From assembly GCF_963678635.1 (NCBI RefSeq), contig NW_026970742.1, positions 1 through 64,000 on the forward strand: a stretch of 64,000 nucleotides of DNA, given 5' to 3'. Both the position numbers and the translations under genes were made by a program. Positions 13,880 to 23,799 of the stretch are shown here, one piece after another (within the stretch, counting starts at the first letter, position 1; each line of letters starts with the position of its first letter). This DNA comes from Symsagittifera roscoffensis. Its lineage: Eukaryota > Xenacoelomorpha > Acoela > Convolutidae. The notes below the pieces were generated by a model. It was given only the letters and a program-made list of their open reading frames with translations, was not told where the DNA came from and made no database searches.

Positions 13880-14120
13880 GTTTTGCTATCAACCAATCAG
13901 AATTGAGCATTAATTATAGGAAATTTTTATTTTTTCTGATATCAACCAATCAGAATCGAGCTTCAATGGTCATGGAATTTTCAATAAATTTAATGTCAAC
14001 TAAACAAAACTGAGTTCTACTTCTCATGGATTTTTCATCAGTTTTGATATCAAACGATCAGAAATGAGTTTTTTTGGTAACACTGTTTGTTGGAAGTCAA
14101 CCAATCAGAATCCAGTATTT
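13880..14120 (+). promoter_or_regulatory. CCAATCAGA array, forward orientation
   Basis: About five units of 50-60 bp each centre on a TATCAACCAATCAGAATCGAG-like core (about 13,890, 13,943, 13,995, 14,051 and 14,098). Some cores are degenerate. CCAATCAG is the NF-Y-type CCAAT box, and repetition at near-regular spacing upstream of the minus-strand zinc-finger ORF suggests promoter or enhancer DNA. The role is inferred. Related motifs lie at 55,010-55,195 in the other terminal arm. Confidence 0.55.
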
Positions 14121-14704
14121 TTTAAAAAAGAACTGTTCATGATTTTGAAAAAACCTTAATCATTATATGAAAAATGTCTATAAAAAACAAATATGAGCTT
14201 CCTCGGGTTAATTGACCAGAAGAGGGAAAAATTCCAATTAATTTTTCTATCGATGAAATAGATGTTGACTCTTACTTTTTTCATAATTTTTTGGACGATT
14301 TTTTGTACAAAATAGAGTAATCCGACTAAGTGAAAAACTCTTCAGAGAAACTTACTCAATCAAAGAGTTTACTTTTGATTCACATATTGCGTATCAAAGT
14401 TTTAAACTAACGGCTGAAATACACCTCACAAGGAAAGAAATTTTGTTTATTCTCAAGACTTTGAAACTAATTAAAAAGTCGTACGATAATATATCAAAAA
14501 CTCTTTTTGTCCGCTACGAAATACCCAAATTTGTAGAACTCCCCAGCAATGTAAAAAAACTGCACAGATGTTACTTTTATTAATTTTCTTTCTTTTGTTA
14601 TTCATATCAGCAATAATTCTTATTTTTACTGCAAACAACTTTTGTTTTTTTTCTTTTTGCGATTGCTTTCGTGTTTTATTTTACTTATTTGAGGGTTTAA
14701 GTCC
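14121..14704. other. Intergenic AT-rich sequence without a gene
   Basis: No open frame or repeat of note is visible. The segment links the two oppositely oriented CCAAT clusters. Confidence 0.5.
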
Positions 14705-14910
14705 TTAAAAGGGTCTTCTGATTGGATACAATAACAAGAACAAAAATGAAGATCTTTTGTGACTGGAAACGACAATACCCAAAATGGAGCTTTGTTTCCG
14801 ATTGGACACGACTTTTATCCAAGAACGCCATAAAAGGAAGCTGAAATCTGATTGGACACGACTACAATCCAATTCAGGATAATCAATTCCGATTGGTCAA
14901 ACGCACACAT
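14705..14910 (-). promoter_or_regulatory. CCAATC(A/G)GA array, reverse orientation
   Basis: Four copies of (T/C)C(T/C)GATTGG are visible at about 14,717, 14,797, 14,848 and 14,889. Two or three are followed by A(T/C)AC(A/G)A(C/T). They are the reverse complement of the forward array 600-800 bp to the left. They sit 250-500 bp upstream of the + strand ORF at 15.2 kb. The likely role is promoter or enhancer, by inference. Between this array and the ORF there is a duplicated ACTACC(T/C)CCTCTCTCAG block (about 14,970 and 15,027). Confidence 0.5.
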
Positions 14911-15194
14911 TCGAGTTGAAGCTACCCTTCTATTTTACTAAAAACCGTTTTATTTTCAACTAAACTACCGTCAACTACCTCCTCTCTCAGCGCTAAATAC
15001 CCTAATTTCAACTTAACTTCCGTCAGCTACCCCCTCTCTCAGTTCTTTCTTGTTTTTACTCTTTAACTCAATTTGTTGATCAAAATGATCTTATAAGTGC
15101 AAAACAGCAAGCACCACATGTACTCTTAGAATTTCCACCTGATCTAGTACAAATTCAAGTGCGAGAAACAGTTTTTGGAGTTTTTCTGGCGCGA

Positions 15195-15581
15195 ATGGAT
15201 ATCCCAATCCAAGTCTGGCACATGGTGGAAATGATGCGAAAAGATTTCAACGAACATCATATGATGCAAGCTCCCATCACAGAGAACCAACTTGAAGAAC
15301 TGCAAATGATGGAGGAAGTTTCTGATCATGTGGGAATGAACTACTCCGAGATTCCTGACTCAAAATTTGTAGCTCAACCAGTCGACGACTTCCTTTTTCC
15401 GTGGCAGGAAGCAGGATCACTCGAAAACCCCACCACAATAGATGAAGATGAGGGTTTCTCAGAAACAATGACGCCTCAAAACACTCCTCCACAACAACCA
15501 CCAGCAATTGAACCTCGTCCAGCTCCGCGTTTTATAGAGAACCTCCAGAACTCTTCTGCTGCTCGACAGCTCTTTGACTAA
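15195..15581 (+). CDS. Unrecognised acidic, Pro-rich protein
   Basis: This is a 128-aa ORF from the first in-frame ATG. The frame is open from 15,006 without an ATG, so a spliced upstream exon is likely. I do not recognise the protein. The N-terminal half is Met/His/Glu-rich and probably helical (IQVWHMVEMMRKDF). The middle is acidic (TTIDEDEGFSE). The C-terminus is Pro/Gln-rich (TPQNTPPQQPPA) and ends in SSAARQLFD, which suggests a disordered tail. Base use is less AT-rich than in the neighbours and no internal stop is seen, unlike the morphogenesis genes. It follows a CCAAT-rich putative promoter. It could be a cargo or regulatory gene of the Maverick. Nothing similar is visible in element 2. 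Confidence 0.5.
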   Translation: MDIPIQVWHMVEMMRKDFNEHHMMQAPITENQLEELQMMEEVSDHVGMNYSEIPDSKFVAQPVDDFLFPWQEAGSLENPTTIDEDEGFSETMTPQNTPPQQPPAIEPRPAPRFIENLQNSSAARQLFD

Positions 15582-15844
15582 ATGTTTTTGTAAATAACTA
15601 TTGTTTGGTATTGGTTTCGTTTTCTGTAAATAACTATTTTCTTCAATTTCATTTTAATTATGAGAATAGATGAGAAGTTCAGGGTAAACCATTGAAAAAC
15701 AACTAGAACTTAGTTTAGTGCTCCAAACTCGCACATATGTTAATTAACGCGAATAATTTTTGCACACATATTCGGAAAAATACAAAAAAAATTGTAAACA
15801 AGTAAAATATTACATAGTGGTTTTTGCACCATGTCAAAAAACAC

Positions 15845-16350
15845 ACACTTTTAGCGCTTTGTAGAAAAAATTGAAACAGTTTTCGCATTTTATCGAAAAA
15901 AGTAAAACGCTTTTCGCATTTTGTCCAAAAATATGAAACACTTTTCGCATTTGTAGGAAAAAAGTGAAACTTTTTTCGCATCTTGTCAAAGAAATTTAAA
16001 CACTTTTTGCATTTTATCGAAAAAAGTGAAACACTTTTCGCATCTTGTCAAAAAAATTGAAACACTTTTCGCATTTTATCAAAAAATGTAAAATACTTTT
16101 CGCATCTTCTCAAAAAAGTTGAAACAAATTTCGCCTTCTATCGAAAAAAAAATAAAAAACTTTTCGCATTTTGTCGAAAAAAGTGAAATACTTTTCGCAT
16201 TTGTAGGAAAAAGTGAAACCTTTTTCGCAGCTTGTTAAAAAATGTAAACACTTTTCGCGTCTTTTCAAAAAAAATGAAACATTTTTTGCAACTTTTTGAA
16301 AATCAAAAGAAATATTACATCTTTTTTACATATTTCAAAAACTTTTCGCA
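15845..16350. repeat. Short tandem array, about 36-38 bp units
   Basis: Around thirteen degenerate units are visible, each with CTTTTCGCAT(T/C)TT(G/A)TC followed by GAAAAAAGTGAAACA. Each unit holds the short inverted repeat AAAGTGAAACACTTT. The reverse-strand open frame across it is only a translation of the repeat. The array abuts the 3' end of the minus-strand gene at 16,438, exactly where element 2 has its much longer array. Confidence 0.8.
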
Positions 16351-16437
16351 AATTTTTTGACAACGGTGAGTTTTTTTCAGGTAATTTTTGGTAATTTTGT
16401 AAATATATGAGAGAAAAAATGTATTATCAAAGGTTTT

Positions 16438-17057
16438 TTACTGAAAAATTGACATGATCACTATTAACAAATCCATAACCTTAATGAAACAGTCAATTAT
16501 TTTTAGCAAATCTTGTTTATATTTTGAGTTTTGTATATTACGAACTCTTTCTAGAAAAGCTGAACCAATAGTTTGTCTGGAAGCTAGTTTCTGGTTAGAA
16601 CATAAAAAGTGACATTTGAATTTTTTGCGTAACAGTCTTTTCTTTGCAACACTTGGCATTTTTTCTGCTCCTTTCATTTCAAATTGTGATGAACAGCGCG
16701 GTCAAGTTGATTGAAAACTTCGCCAGTTGATGAAATAACACTCGAATAAAATCTGTATTTGTACAGAGTGTAAAGACAATCGATAATTTGGTATGTGAAA
16801 TGAAAATTACCCAATCTTTGTAAAATTTGATCAAAAGATGAACCAATCAGAAGTATGTGGAACTTACAATTTTCCAAAGAACAGTAAGAATTGTGGGTAG
16901 AGACACAAAAATAATTGGTTACTACATATTTTTTGTAAAAATCACCGGAATTTGAAATAATCTGAATAAAAGCTGGGAAGAGCTTGACACATAGATGCAG
17001 CCATCTGGAACAATAGTTTTTGCTGAGAATTGTGGATTTATATAGGAAAACTAACAC
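16438..17057 (-). pseudogene. Unrecognised Maverick-associated protein, element 1 copy
   Basis: Two adjoining minus-strand frames (17,057-16,674 and 16,677-16,438) together match the minus-strand frames at 51,741-52,189. Shared motifs are CVSTHN, SLENCKF/SLGNCKF, YK(Y/H)RF(Y/F)SS, GEVF, KGAEK and QNSKY, followed by DLLKIIDCFI/DLLKLIDRFI. A stop splits the frame after HHNLK, where the other copy reads on, and an in-frame stretch of about 25 residues is present here only. A TATATAA box at about 17,037 on this strand, conserved in the other copy, suggests that transcription starts inside the longest frame, so the true N-terminus is probably the ATG near 17,003 with a frameshift. The function is unknown. 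It is divergent from the PC4-like gene. Confidence 0.6.
17034..17045 (-). promoter_or_regulatory. TATA box of the minus-strand gene
   Basis: On the minus strand the sequence reads CCTATATAAATCCAC. The same TATATAAATCCAC lies at the equivalent place in element 2 (about 52,279), and a related TATAAACCCAC lies at about 52,467. Conservation between diverged copies supports a promoter role. Confidence 0.5.
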
Positions 17058-17228
17058 CTACACAATTCTATATTCGAGAATTTCACTCAAAAATTTCAAT
17101 TAAAGTTCTATTTCCAATTTATTGGGTAAGTGAATGACTCATATCGCTTACTTTCAGTTTCATTTAATCTCAAAATCATTTCTATCATTTCTCTTCATCT
17201 GATCAGTCTGTTCTCCTATTGAAAAAAG

Positions 17229-17766
17229 TACTCAAGAGAAGACACTAGTCCCAATTATATTGAATTCTCGAAAAAATCAAACAAGAATTGGGAGATTTGC
17301 TTGATCCTATAAATCCTACAAGGGGAAAATTTATTTTGAGCACTGATTTCAACTATTCAAGAAAAATGAATTGGGACAACACGAAAAAAGACAGAGAGTC
17401 TATCTTGACGAAAAAGAAGGAGAAGCAATCTCGGCAATTAGAAATACTGTTATTCACGATGCTGAAAACCTTAGACTCGTTCCTATACTGGAACTCACTT
17501 CTGACAAGGAGTCAACTATGGATCAGGAGCTTGCCAACTGCAACAAAGTGTTTGACATAGCAACTTACAATAGAAGACATGTTCGTGTCACGATCAAGAA
17601 GTACAATGTTAACAAACCTCCCTACATTCAGATTCGACTGTTCAACGCAAAATAGAATGAAGCAATGAAACAAGTTGCCTGTGTCAACTATACTTTGAAT
17701 GAATTCAAAGAACTGTCCCAAATTTTGGGAGACTTTATGTCTGTTGAGAACTGTAAGCTACATTAA
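17229..17766 (+). pseudogene. PC4-like (ssDNA-binding coactivator-like) protein, element 1 copy
   Basis: The reading frame is shared with 52,650-53,182. The element 2 copy starts MYSRKVDKPNYIEFSK; here the start codon position reads AAG. A helical middle region (KEGEAISAIRNTVIHDAENL) precedes a beta-rich segment (HVRVTIKKYN, PPYIQIRLF) and an amphipathic C-terminal helix (YTLNEFKELSQILGDF). That order resembles the PC4/p15 ssDNA-binding domain, but I assign this by pattern only. Lesions are loss of the ATG, two frame changes before 17,371 and an in-frame TAG after RLFNAK. A role in element DNA replication or transcription would fit. It shares a divergent promoter region with the minus-strand gene. 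Confidence 0.45.
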
Positions 17767-17889
17767 ATTGTGTTATTTGTGTTTTTTGTCTTCTAATCTA
17801 ATTATATATCCTCAAAATCATTTTTCATTTACTACTGGTGTTGAACAGTATGACTTGGAATATTGGTTTTTCAAGAAATTTAATCTTAA

Positions 17890-18278
17890 AACTTCACAAT
17901 AACTTGGAATTTTTTTCATATTGTTCTTGAAGAAAAGTCCGAAAAATTTTCACTAACAATTATAGAATCACAAAAATCACGAAACTTGCAGAATTTGGAT
18001 GTAGACTCACAATTATCTCATTTTGAGTGGATTCTGCATAATGGTAGAAGAAAAATTCACATAGATACAGGTCCGATACCGAAAAAATATAACTTGTAGA
18101 ATATCGTAGAAGTTGAAATCGATGGAAAAAAAATCAATCTCGACAACTACAAAGAGAAGAGTTCGATGAATTACTCGAGATGTTTCCTTCATTATTAGGT
18201 TATGTAGAAACCTTCATCAAATCTTGCATCATTATTGACGAATGCACTGTAGAAAATGAACATACAGAAATTGAATGA
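17890..18278 (+). pseudogene. Unrecognised degraded coding segment
   Basis: An open frame from 17,890 encodes a stretch with HFEWILHNGRRKIHIDTG and ends in a TAG after KKYNL. The frame goes on (VEVEIDGKKINLDNYKE), then shifts by one base into EEFDELLEMFPSLLGYVE and ends in TGA at 18,276. The composition is that of a real, decayed protein of roughly 120-130 residues, but I do not recognise it. It lies between the PC4-like and exonuclease-like genes. Confidence 0.4.
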
Positions 18279-18339
18279 AATTCTAAGAGTATTTGAGATT
18301 ATTAAGCAAGATTTCTTATCAAATACAAAAAGAAAAAAC

Positions 18340-18620
18340 TTATTTTTTTTTGTACCTGTATTGTTTCGGACCCGGACATAAGTTTAAAAGAAATGGACCA
18401 AAAATTTCTTTTTGAAGGACTTATTGGATACGGAAATTCCTGTATGGATTACTTTTTGCAAAGTCCAAAGTTTTTAGACTTCATAAAATTCTACATAATT
18501 CTGCTGGATCTGTGAAATCTACTACAAAAAAAGGACCTGGGTATTGTTATGTTGCACCTAGTCTCCCCAGTTCAAGCTTTCTTGGTCACGTGACTGGATT
18601 ATTTTTCTGTTTATATGTTC
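18340..18620 (+). pseudogene. Unrecognised degraded coding segment
   Basis: A protein-like stretch (SDPDISLKEMDQKFLFEGL, then MDYFLQSPKFLDFIKF) ends at a TGA near 18,517. An adjacent frame continues with KKGPGYCYVAPSLPSSSF. The residue mix looks protein-like, but I cannot name the family. It could be the tail of the preceding gene or a remnant of another Maverick gene. Confidence 0.3.
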
Positions 18621-18701
18621 AAATATTTGCTTCATCAGTATATGCATTGTTTGATTGTTAATCATTTTAACCAAAAAACTCAAAAGAAAACAGTTAACAG
18701 A

Positions 18702-19160
18702 ATGAGTCTAGTTGTTTTGGATATTGAATGTATTGAAAACAATATAGTGAAAGGAATTAGGAAATTATAAGGATGGACAAACTGTAGGATGTTTCTTTCG
18801 TCCTCCCAAAAAATTCAAACCAACATCCCAATCTTTTTGGTGTACACAACATCTTCATGGAATCAATTGGAGCAGTGATTACGAAAAATATACTGAACTT
18901 GAAAAAAAATTAAAAAATCTAGAAGCCACAGAAACGAATTTTTTTGCTAAAATTTATGAAAAGGTAAGATTCTGTCAGAATTTTTAGAAACAAAGATTAT
19001 TAATTTGGATGACTACGCTTGCCCTAAAGTTTTGTTTTTGATGTTCAAAGATGAAGAATTTGATTGGAGGTGTATCAACTACCCATTTCGTCATGCAAAA
19101 ACTCTTCCCTGTGCAGAAAGAAAAGCATTTGCATACGGAACATGGTTTCAATCTTTTTAA
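18702..19160 (+). pseudogene. DnaQ/DEDD exonuclease-like protein (disrupted)
   Basis: The segment begins with ATG and reads MSLVVLDIECIENNIVK. The LDIE resembles the first acidic motif (DxE) of DEDD exonucleases after a beta strand. The frame then shifts and gives GQTVGCFFRPPKKFKPT, followed by a Lys/Glu-rich helix. It shifts again after KIYEK, giving IINLDDYACPKVLFLMF and a C-terminal HAKTLPCAERKAFAYGTWF. At about 150 codons it is much shorter than a polymerase, so it is not the protein-primed PolB itself. The exonuclease assignment rests mainly on the first motif and is tentative. Two frameshifts make it a pseudogene. Confidence 0.4.
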
Positions 19161-19244
19161 CAAATTGTAAATTTTATTATTCTTATTGTACCACCATTTT
19201 CAAACTTCAATTAAATTTCATTGTCAACATTGTCAACAGGTAAG

Positions 19245-20219
19245 ATGGTCGATCAATGAGACAAGCCCGTAAATTTAGGAAATTTTGTTTCTGACGAAGA
19301 AAAGGACGTACTTATATTAGATCTCTTTTAGTTTTTTTGTGGATCTGGAAAATCTCATCTTATTTTTGATTGTTTGAAAATTGGTACTTTTCAACCAGCA
19401 TTCGACAAAATTTTTTATTTTTATCAACATTATCAACTGCTTCATAGTCAAATGCAAAGAAAAAACCTTAAATTTATCCAGGGAATAGATTTTGACTTGA
19501 TTAAAACTCTTCCCATTAACGGAACTAAGTACTTGCTTATATTTGATGATTGTTGCGAGGAATTTTCAAACTCCAAACAATTTGTAAAAATTGCTACATC
19601 TGGGAGACACAGGGGATTGAATACAATATACATCAAACACAATTTGTTTCATCAAAGTAAATAAGGAAGAGATGTAGAGGTACAAAATACGCACATAGTC
19701 TTGTTCAAGTTGCCGAGGGATGTTTTACAAATCAATACATTAAGTCAACAACTAGGTCTAGGATCTCAAATGAAAGAGTGGTATCAAGATGCAACATCCG
19801 TTCCTAATGGTCATTTACTTATTGATTTAACCCCAAAAACAGTTGATTCACTTAGGTATTGCTCTAATAGTGGGTCAACTTCTACAAAATTTTGTTTAAC
19901 AGCTGGAATAGAGACAAAGTTTTCGGACGATGAGTACAAAATACGTCATTTTTCTCCCAAAATTTCAAAAATTTTCCCTAAGGCTTCGAAAACAATTCAT
20001 TCTCATTTGCCCAAAAGATTTCATCCAGTTTCTGAGCAATTGTTTAGTAAACCTATTATGAGGAGAGCTTCGAGATCTTCGGAAAGAAGACGTTGTAAAA
20101 TATCGAAAACAAATTCAGATTTAACACAGAAAAGAACTCCTCTACACAAAAGAAGAATTTTTTTAAGATCAACTAAAGGGTTACAATTGATATCTATCAT
20201 CAGCCCTTTTGTAATTTAA
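19245..20219 (+). pseudogene. Maverick DNA-packaging ATPase (FtsK/HerA type), disrupted
   Basis: This is a genome-packaging ATPase of the virion module. In a single frame it shows Walker A GSGKSH (about 19,341-19,358), Walker B LLIFDD (about 19,533-19,550) and the diagnostic C-terminal block GRHRGLNTIYIKHNLFHQSK. After that come FKLPRDVLQINTLSQQLGLG and a basic tail. The length (about 325 codons) is typical. Three in-frame stops are visible: TGA 19,257, TAG 19,329 and TAA 19,662. The gene lies upstream of the integrase. The 5,300-bp duplication starts inside it, at 19,769, so copy 2 keeps only the C-terminal part. Confidence 0.9.
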
Positions 20220-20379
20220 CGACTGACATAGTCTGGAACAGTTTTTTTAAATTCCGTACTGAGTTTATCAATCACAAAGTACACTTCCATGAAAACAAAA
20301 ATTTGAACAAAAGCAAGAAAAAGAGGATATTGCACCAAAATCTTTCGATTCTGTTTAGAGTGCTGTACGAGCACAAAAC
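20216..20379 (-). CDS. Possible small minus-strand exon with a membrane segment
   Basis: Just upstream on the minus strand is TTACCTTTTCAG|G, a strong nematode-type acceptor. The exon that follows encodes about 54 residues with a hydrophobic stretch (PLFLAFVQIFVFMEVYFVI) and ends in KKTVPDYVSR. The frame is open in both 5.3-kb copies (20,216-20,379 and 25,516-25,679). Two substitutions within it are synonymous in this frame. No upstream exon was found. It sits tail-to-tail with the ATPase and overlaps no other identified gene, so it may be real, but the evidence is thin. Confidence 0.3.
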
Positions 20380-20398
20380 CTGAAAAGGTAAGACTTAA

Positions 20399-21265
20399 CA
20401 GATTGTAATCTTGGGGCAGAGCTGCGAACAGTTCTATTCAAAGCTTGAGTAAAGCGAGTGGTTTATCAAAAAAGAAAGTAGAAAAATTTACAAACCAAGA
20501 CATCGTATACAAAATTTGGTCCACCAATCAGGTGTTTCCGAAGACTTCAAGCTTTTTCTAATTATATCAATGAAATCTGGTGTATGGAAATGGCTTTTGT
20601 AAAAAAGTTAGCTAGTCAAAACAATAAAGTCAAGTATTTAATAAATGCTGTAGATATTTTTTCGAGATTTGTCAGAGTTCAAACAATGAAAACAAATTAT
20701 GCCAGAGACACTTTACAAGCTTTCAGAAAAATGATTTCTCAAAAAAACACTCCCTAAAAATTTTGGGTTGATAAAGGAACAGAAGATGGGGCAACTTTCA
20801 AAAAAATTGCAAGGAGAAAGACAATGAAGTTTACTCAACAATGAGTGAAACAAAAGCTGCGTTTGCAGAGAGAGCAATTCAGTCTTTAAAACATATAATA
20901 TATCGTTACATTGAAGATCATGTTGAAAAATTTTCCCCAAATTGCAGCAGTTTGTTTCTACATTGAACTGCCGCAAAAATCGATCAATTGGAAAATCTCC
21001 CAGAGATGTGGAAAACAGTGATTTTTCATCGATATTGTATAACAAATCATTCAAGAAATATACTGAACCAAAATTCGAAATTGGTGATAGAGTTAGAATT
21101 TCGAAAAAGTCTTATCCGTTTCAAAAAGGATACAAGCCACAGTTTACAGACAACATTTTTGGCATTATCTACAAAAAATCTCGACATACATCATCAAAGA
21201 TCTCGAAAAAGAAGAAATTCAGGGAAATTTTTTATGAAAAAGATCTGAGAAAATGTTCAGATTAA
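20399..21265 (+). pseudogene. Maverick integrase (rve, DDE type), disrupted, copy 1
   Basis: This is a retroviral-type integrase that would insert the linear element. An N-terminal helical region (SKASGLSKKKVEKF) is followed by the catalytic core and the C-terminal SH3-like segment KFEIGDRVRISKK. Core landmarks are WCMEMAFVKKLA (about 20,578), WVDKGTE (Asp at 20,770) and AFAERAIQSLK (Glu at 20,868), about 33 codons apart. The residue at the first acidic position is Glu (20,587-20,589), where family members usually have Asp. There is a TAA near 20,755 and at least two frame changes, because the three landmarks and the C-terminus occupy three frames. It is non-functional. Confidence 0.9.
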
Positions 21266-21309
21266 AGGTAAATCATTTTTTTTAATTGAGTTTTTATCGA
21301 TCATTTGTC

Positions 21310-22160
21310 ATGGCTTTTTTTAATTTTGAGCTAGTTTCTAATGCTTCTTTTAATTGTTATTCGAATAACAGTCTTAATTTCTTTACAAATTTTCTACCGG
21401 AACAAATACATCTAAAAGGAGAAGGTGAGGTTGCTATTTTAGATATATCGTACTCTTCATTGTACCAAAACGTTACATAGGGAAAGTTTACTTTCATAGA
21501 TGGACGAGAAAGTCCTTAGGAAAAACTAAAGATTCAACCGATGCATATTGAACCTGGATTGTGTCCAAGTATTGTTGATATAGTTGTAGCCATGAATGAG
21601 AAAGTTCGAAAACGTATAGGGGCACAAAAACGGAATTTATGTATCAGTATACATATAACGGAATTTATGTATCAGTAGATAGGATTGCACAAAAATTTGG
21701 CATTCATTCACCTGACGATCAACCAGTGTTTTTAATTCAAAATGCTGATTTGAGTCAAATTTTTGGTTGTAATTTAGAACAAAATCAGACAGGTTTTATA
21801 ATGAAACGAAAAGGACCACATTATCCTCGGTATTCTTAGGACATTATAAGAATAGATTCCCTATAATTTATAGTGATAATATAGAATATAATATAGTAGG
21901 AGATACAAAAACTCCTTCACTGCGTTGTATTATTTTCATTTCCAAAGTAAAAAATGGAGACATAATATATACAGGACAGTATATGAATTATCAATCCTTC
22001 ACAAATCTACAATTTCCAAAATTATTAAAAAACCCTTTCTACAGCATAAAAACAGAACTAAGGGATACTACGGGTGAAAAAAATTCATTTGGTGTCAGTA
22101 GGAATTACACGAGTTGTTCTATTGTTTCGCAAAATTTCGGATAATCATTTTCGATTTATA
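21310..22160 (+). pseudogene. Maverick minor capsid (penton-like) protein, disrupted, copy 1
   Basis: The sequence opens with MAFFNFELVSNASFN and then NFLPEQIHLKGEGEVAI, the start of the Maverick minor capsid/penton-like family (single jelly-roll, vertex protein). Recognisable later blocks are MHIEPGLCPSIVDIVVAMNE, YNGIYVSVD, LSQIFGCNLEQNQTG and VSVGITRVVLLFRK near the end. TAG codons at about 21,478 and 21,517, another near 21,837 and several frame changes break it. A short duplicated patch (TATGTATCAGTA at about 21,638 and 21,666) suggests a small local duplication. It lies between the integrase and the basic core protein, as expected. Confidence 0.8.
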
Positions 22161-22209
22161 CTTCATAGGAAATGGTTGCTCAAAGTTCAGCTAATTTTTT
22201 ACTATTTTT

Positions 22210-22549
22210 CGTAGACATGCAAGACAGCGAGCAAGAGGTTTTGGTGCTCTTGCAAAAACTCTTGGGAAAACTGCAATTCGCTTTACTAACAAATATATAG
22301 TCCCAGCTGCAAAAAGAATCGGAGCAGATTTATTTGAAAATGCTGCTCCAGAGAATGGAGAAATTGTGAGTGGACGAAAAAAACTCAAAACTTATGCAAA
22401 AGATGTTGGAACAAAAACAGTTCGAAAACAGTTGGGAGGTGGAAAAAAGAAATTCAAGCGTAGAACAAGAAGAACCGTTTCTCGAAAAAAATAGTTCAAA
22501 AATCAGTCGCTCTCGCACAGACATTTTTGACAAGATAAAATCAAAGTAG
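22210..22549 (+). pseudogene. Maverick basic core/DNA-condensing protein (pX-like), frameshifted, copy 1
   Basis: An Ala/Gly-rich amphipathic segment (FGALAKTLGKTAI, IVPAAKRIGADLFE) is followed by GTKTVRKQLGGGKKK and an Arg/Lys-rich tail. Such a small, very basic protein between minor and major capsid genes is expected to condense DNA in the virion, like adenovirus core peptides. No in-frame ATG is found after the stop at 22,192, so the start is lost or spliced. The frame hits TAG at 22,492 after an A-run. The neighbouring frame goes on as SRSRTDIFDKIKSK to TAG 22,547, pointing to a one-base shift in the A-run. Confidence 0.7.
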
Positions 22550-22559
22550 TCATTTTTGG

Positions 22560-23783
22560 TACGGAGCGTTTACAAATTCTTCTTTGGTGATTTTTGATAA
22601 AGTCCCAGTTTTGGAAACAATAATTTCATCATACACACAAGAAGTATTTCCCAGTACTTCTCTTGATGAAAGCAGTTTTGAATTTGAATTTGAGACGGAC
22701 CGTAACGTTTATTTGGATATGCGTGATACCCACCTCAGTTAAAGGCTTCAATTATTCAAAGGAAGATTGTTTGAAGCTTTTAAAAAAGAAAAATCAGAAC
22801 AAAAAGCAAAATCGAAGGAAGATTCAGACGAGGAGCCACAAACTTACTTAACTTATGTAAACAATCTTCTACATTCTCTTTTCTCCAATTGTGAAGTTTA
22901 TTTTAATAATACAATGGTTTACAACGCCAATGGACTATATCCTCATAAGGCACAAATATCGAACGAATTCAACTCGTCGGCAGTGAGTAATAAAGGGATA
23001 CTTGCTTGTCATAGGTATAGTTTTGAAGAATATCCAGAAGCATTTCATATGTATCCATTCACTGATAGAGCAAATGCTTTAGGATCAGGGATAACTTTTT
23101 CACTTTATGGCAGGCTAGCCATTGACTTGTTTACTTGTGTTCGAATTTCGAATTAAAATTATTCGAGCTAAACGTAATTTTTACATGCTGTATGATAAAC
23201 CAAATGTTAGTCTGAAAATTGTCGATTGTTCACTGTTTACAAGAAGAATTTTAGTAGCTAAACCTAATCAATAATATTTGCAATGGAATCTGGAAAGTGA
23301 ACCTGCTCATTACAATTACATGAAAACTATAGCAAGAACCTTCATCATTCCATCTCGTCAAAACCAGTTTATTCAGGAAAATGTTTTCAATAATGCCCCA
23401 ATCAGAAGGATAGCTGTGGCATTGAATACAACTTCGGCTGTTGCGGGATCTTGTCATGAAAATACTTTCAATTATGAACAATTTCATTTAAGAGAGCTTA
23501 GAATTATTCGGGGTGGAACAGCAATTATTTAATTAGATACAACTTTTCCTTGTCGTCCCTATGTTACAACAATGAAAGCAATGCAGTTTAACGAAGATTT
23601 TCAAAATCTCTATATTGTAGTTTTCGACTCGACTTCACAACAGGATATAGCTGAACAGTTGCATTATCCAGAATTTAGAGGAGAAGGCTTGAGATTAGAC
23701 AAGTAACGGAAATGATAGTCTTGGGAGAAAGACTATCAAATATTCAAATAGACAAAATCGGAACAGTCGCTAAAAATCTTTAA
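22560..23783 (+). pseudogene. Maverick major capsid protein (double jelly-roll), disrupted, copy 1
   Basis: This is the hexon-like major capsid protein. Landmarks in order are TDRNVYLDMRDTHLS, VNNLLHSLFSNCEVYFNN, YPEAFHMYPFTDRANALGSG, ARTFIIPSRQNQFIQENVF, FNYEQFHLRELRIIRGG and the C-terminal IVLGERLSNIQIDKIGTVAK. Together these leave little doubt about the family. Lesions are TAA 22,740, a deletion with frame change near 23,145, TAA 23,272, TAA 23,530 and a further frame change near 23,702. The total span of about 400 codons is short compared with usual family sizes, in line with internal deletions. No clear start codon is visible. Confidence 0.9.
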
Positions 23784-23799
23784 TTTTTTTGAATTTTCA

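Noticed and set aside
20713-21054. 113-codon minus-strand ORF over the integrase (and its copy at 26,013)
   Set aside because: It is antisense to the integrase core; the plus strand has clear family motifs, so this is a shadow.
22191-22533. Minus-strand ORFs over the basic core gene
   Set aside because: Antisense shadows of the Ala/Lys-rich core protein.
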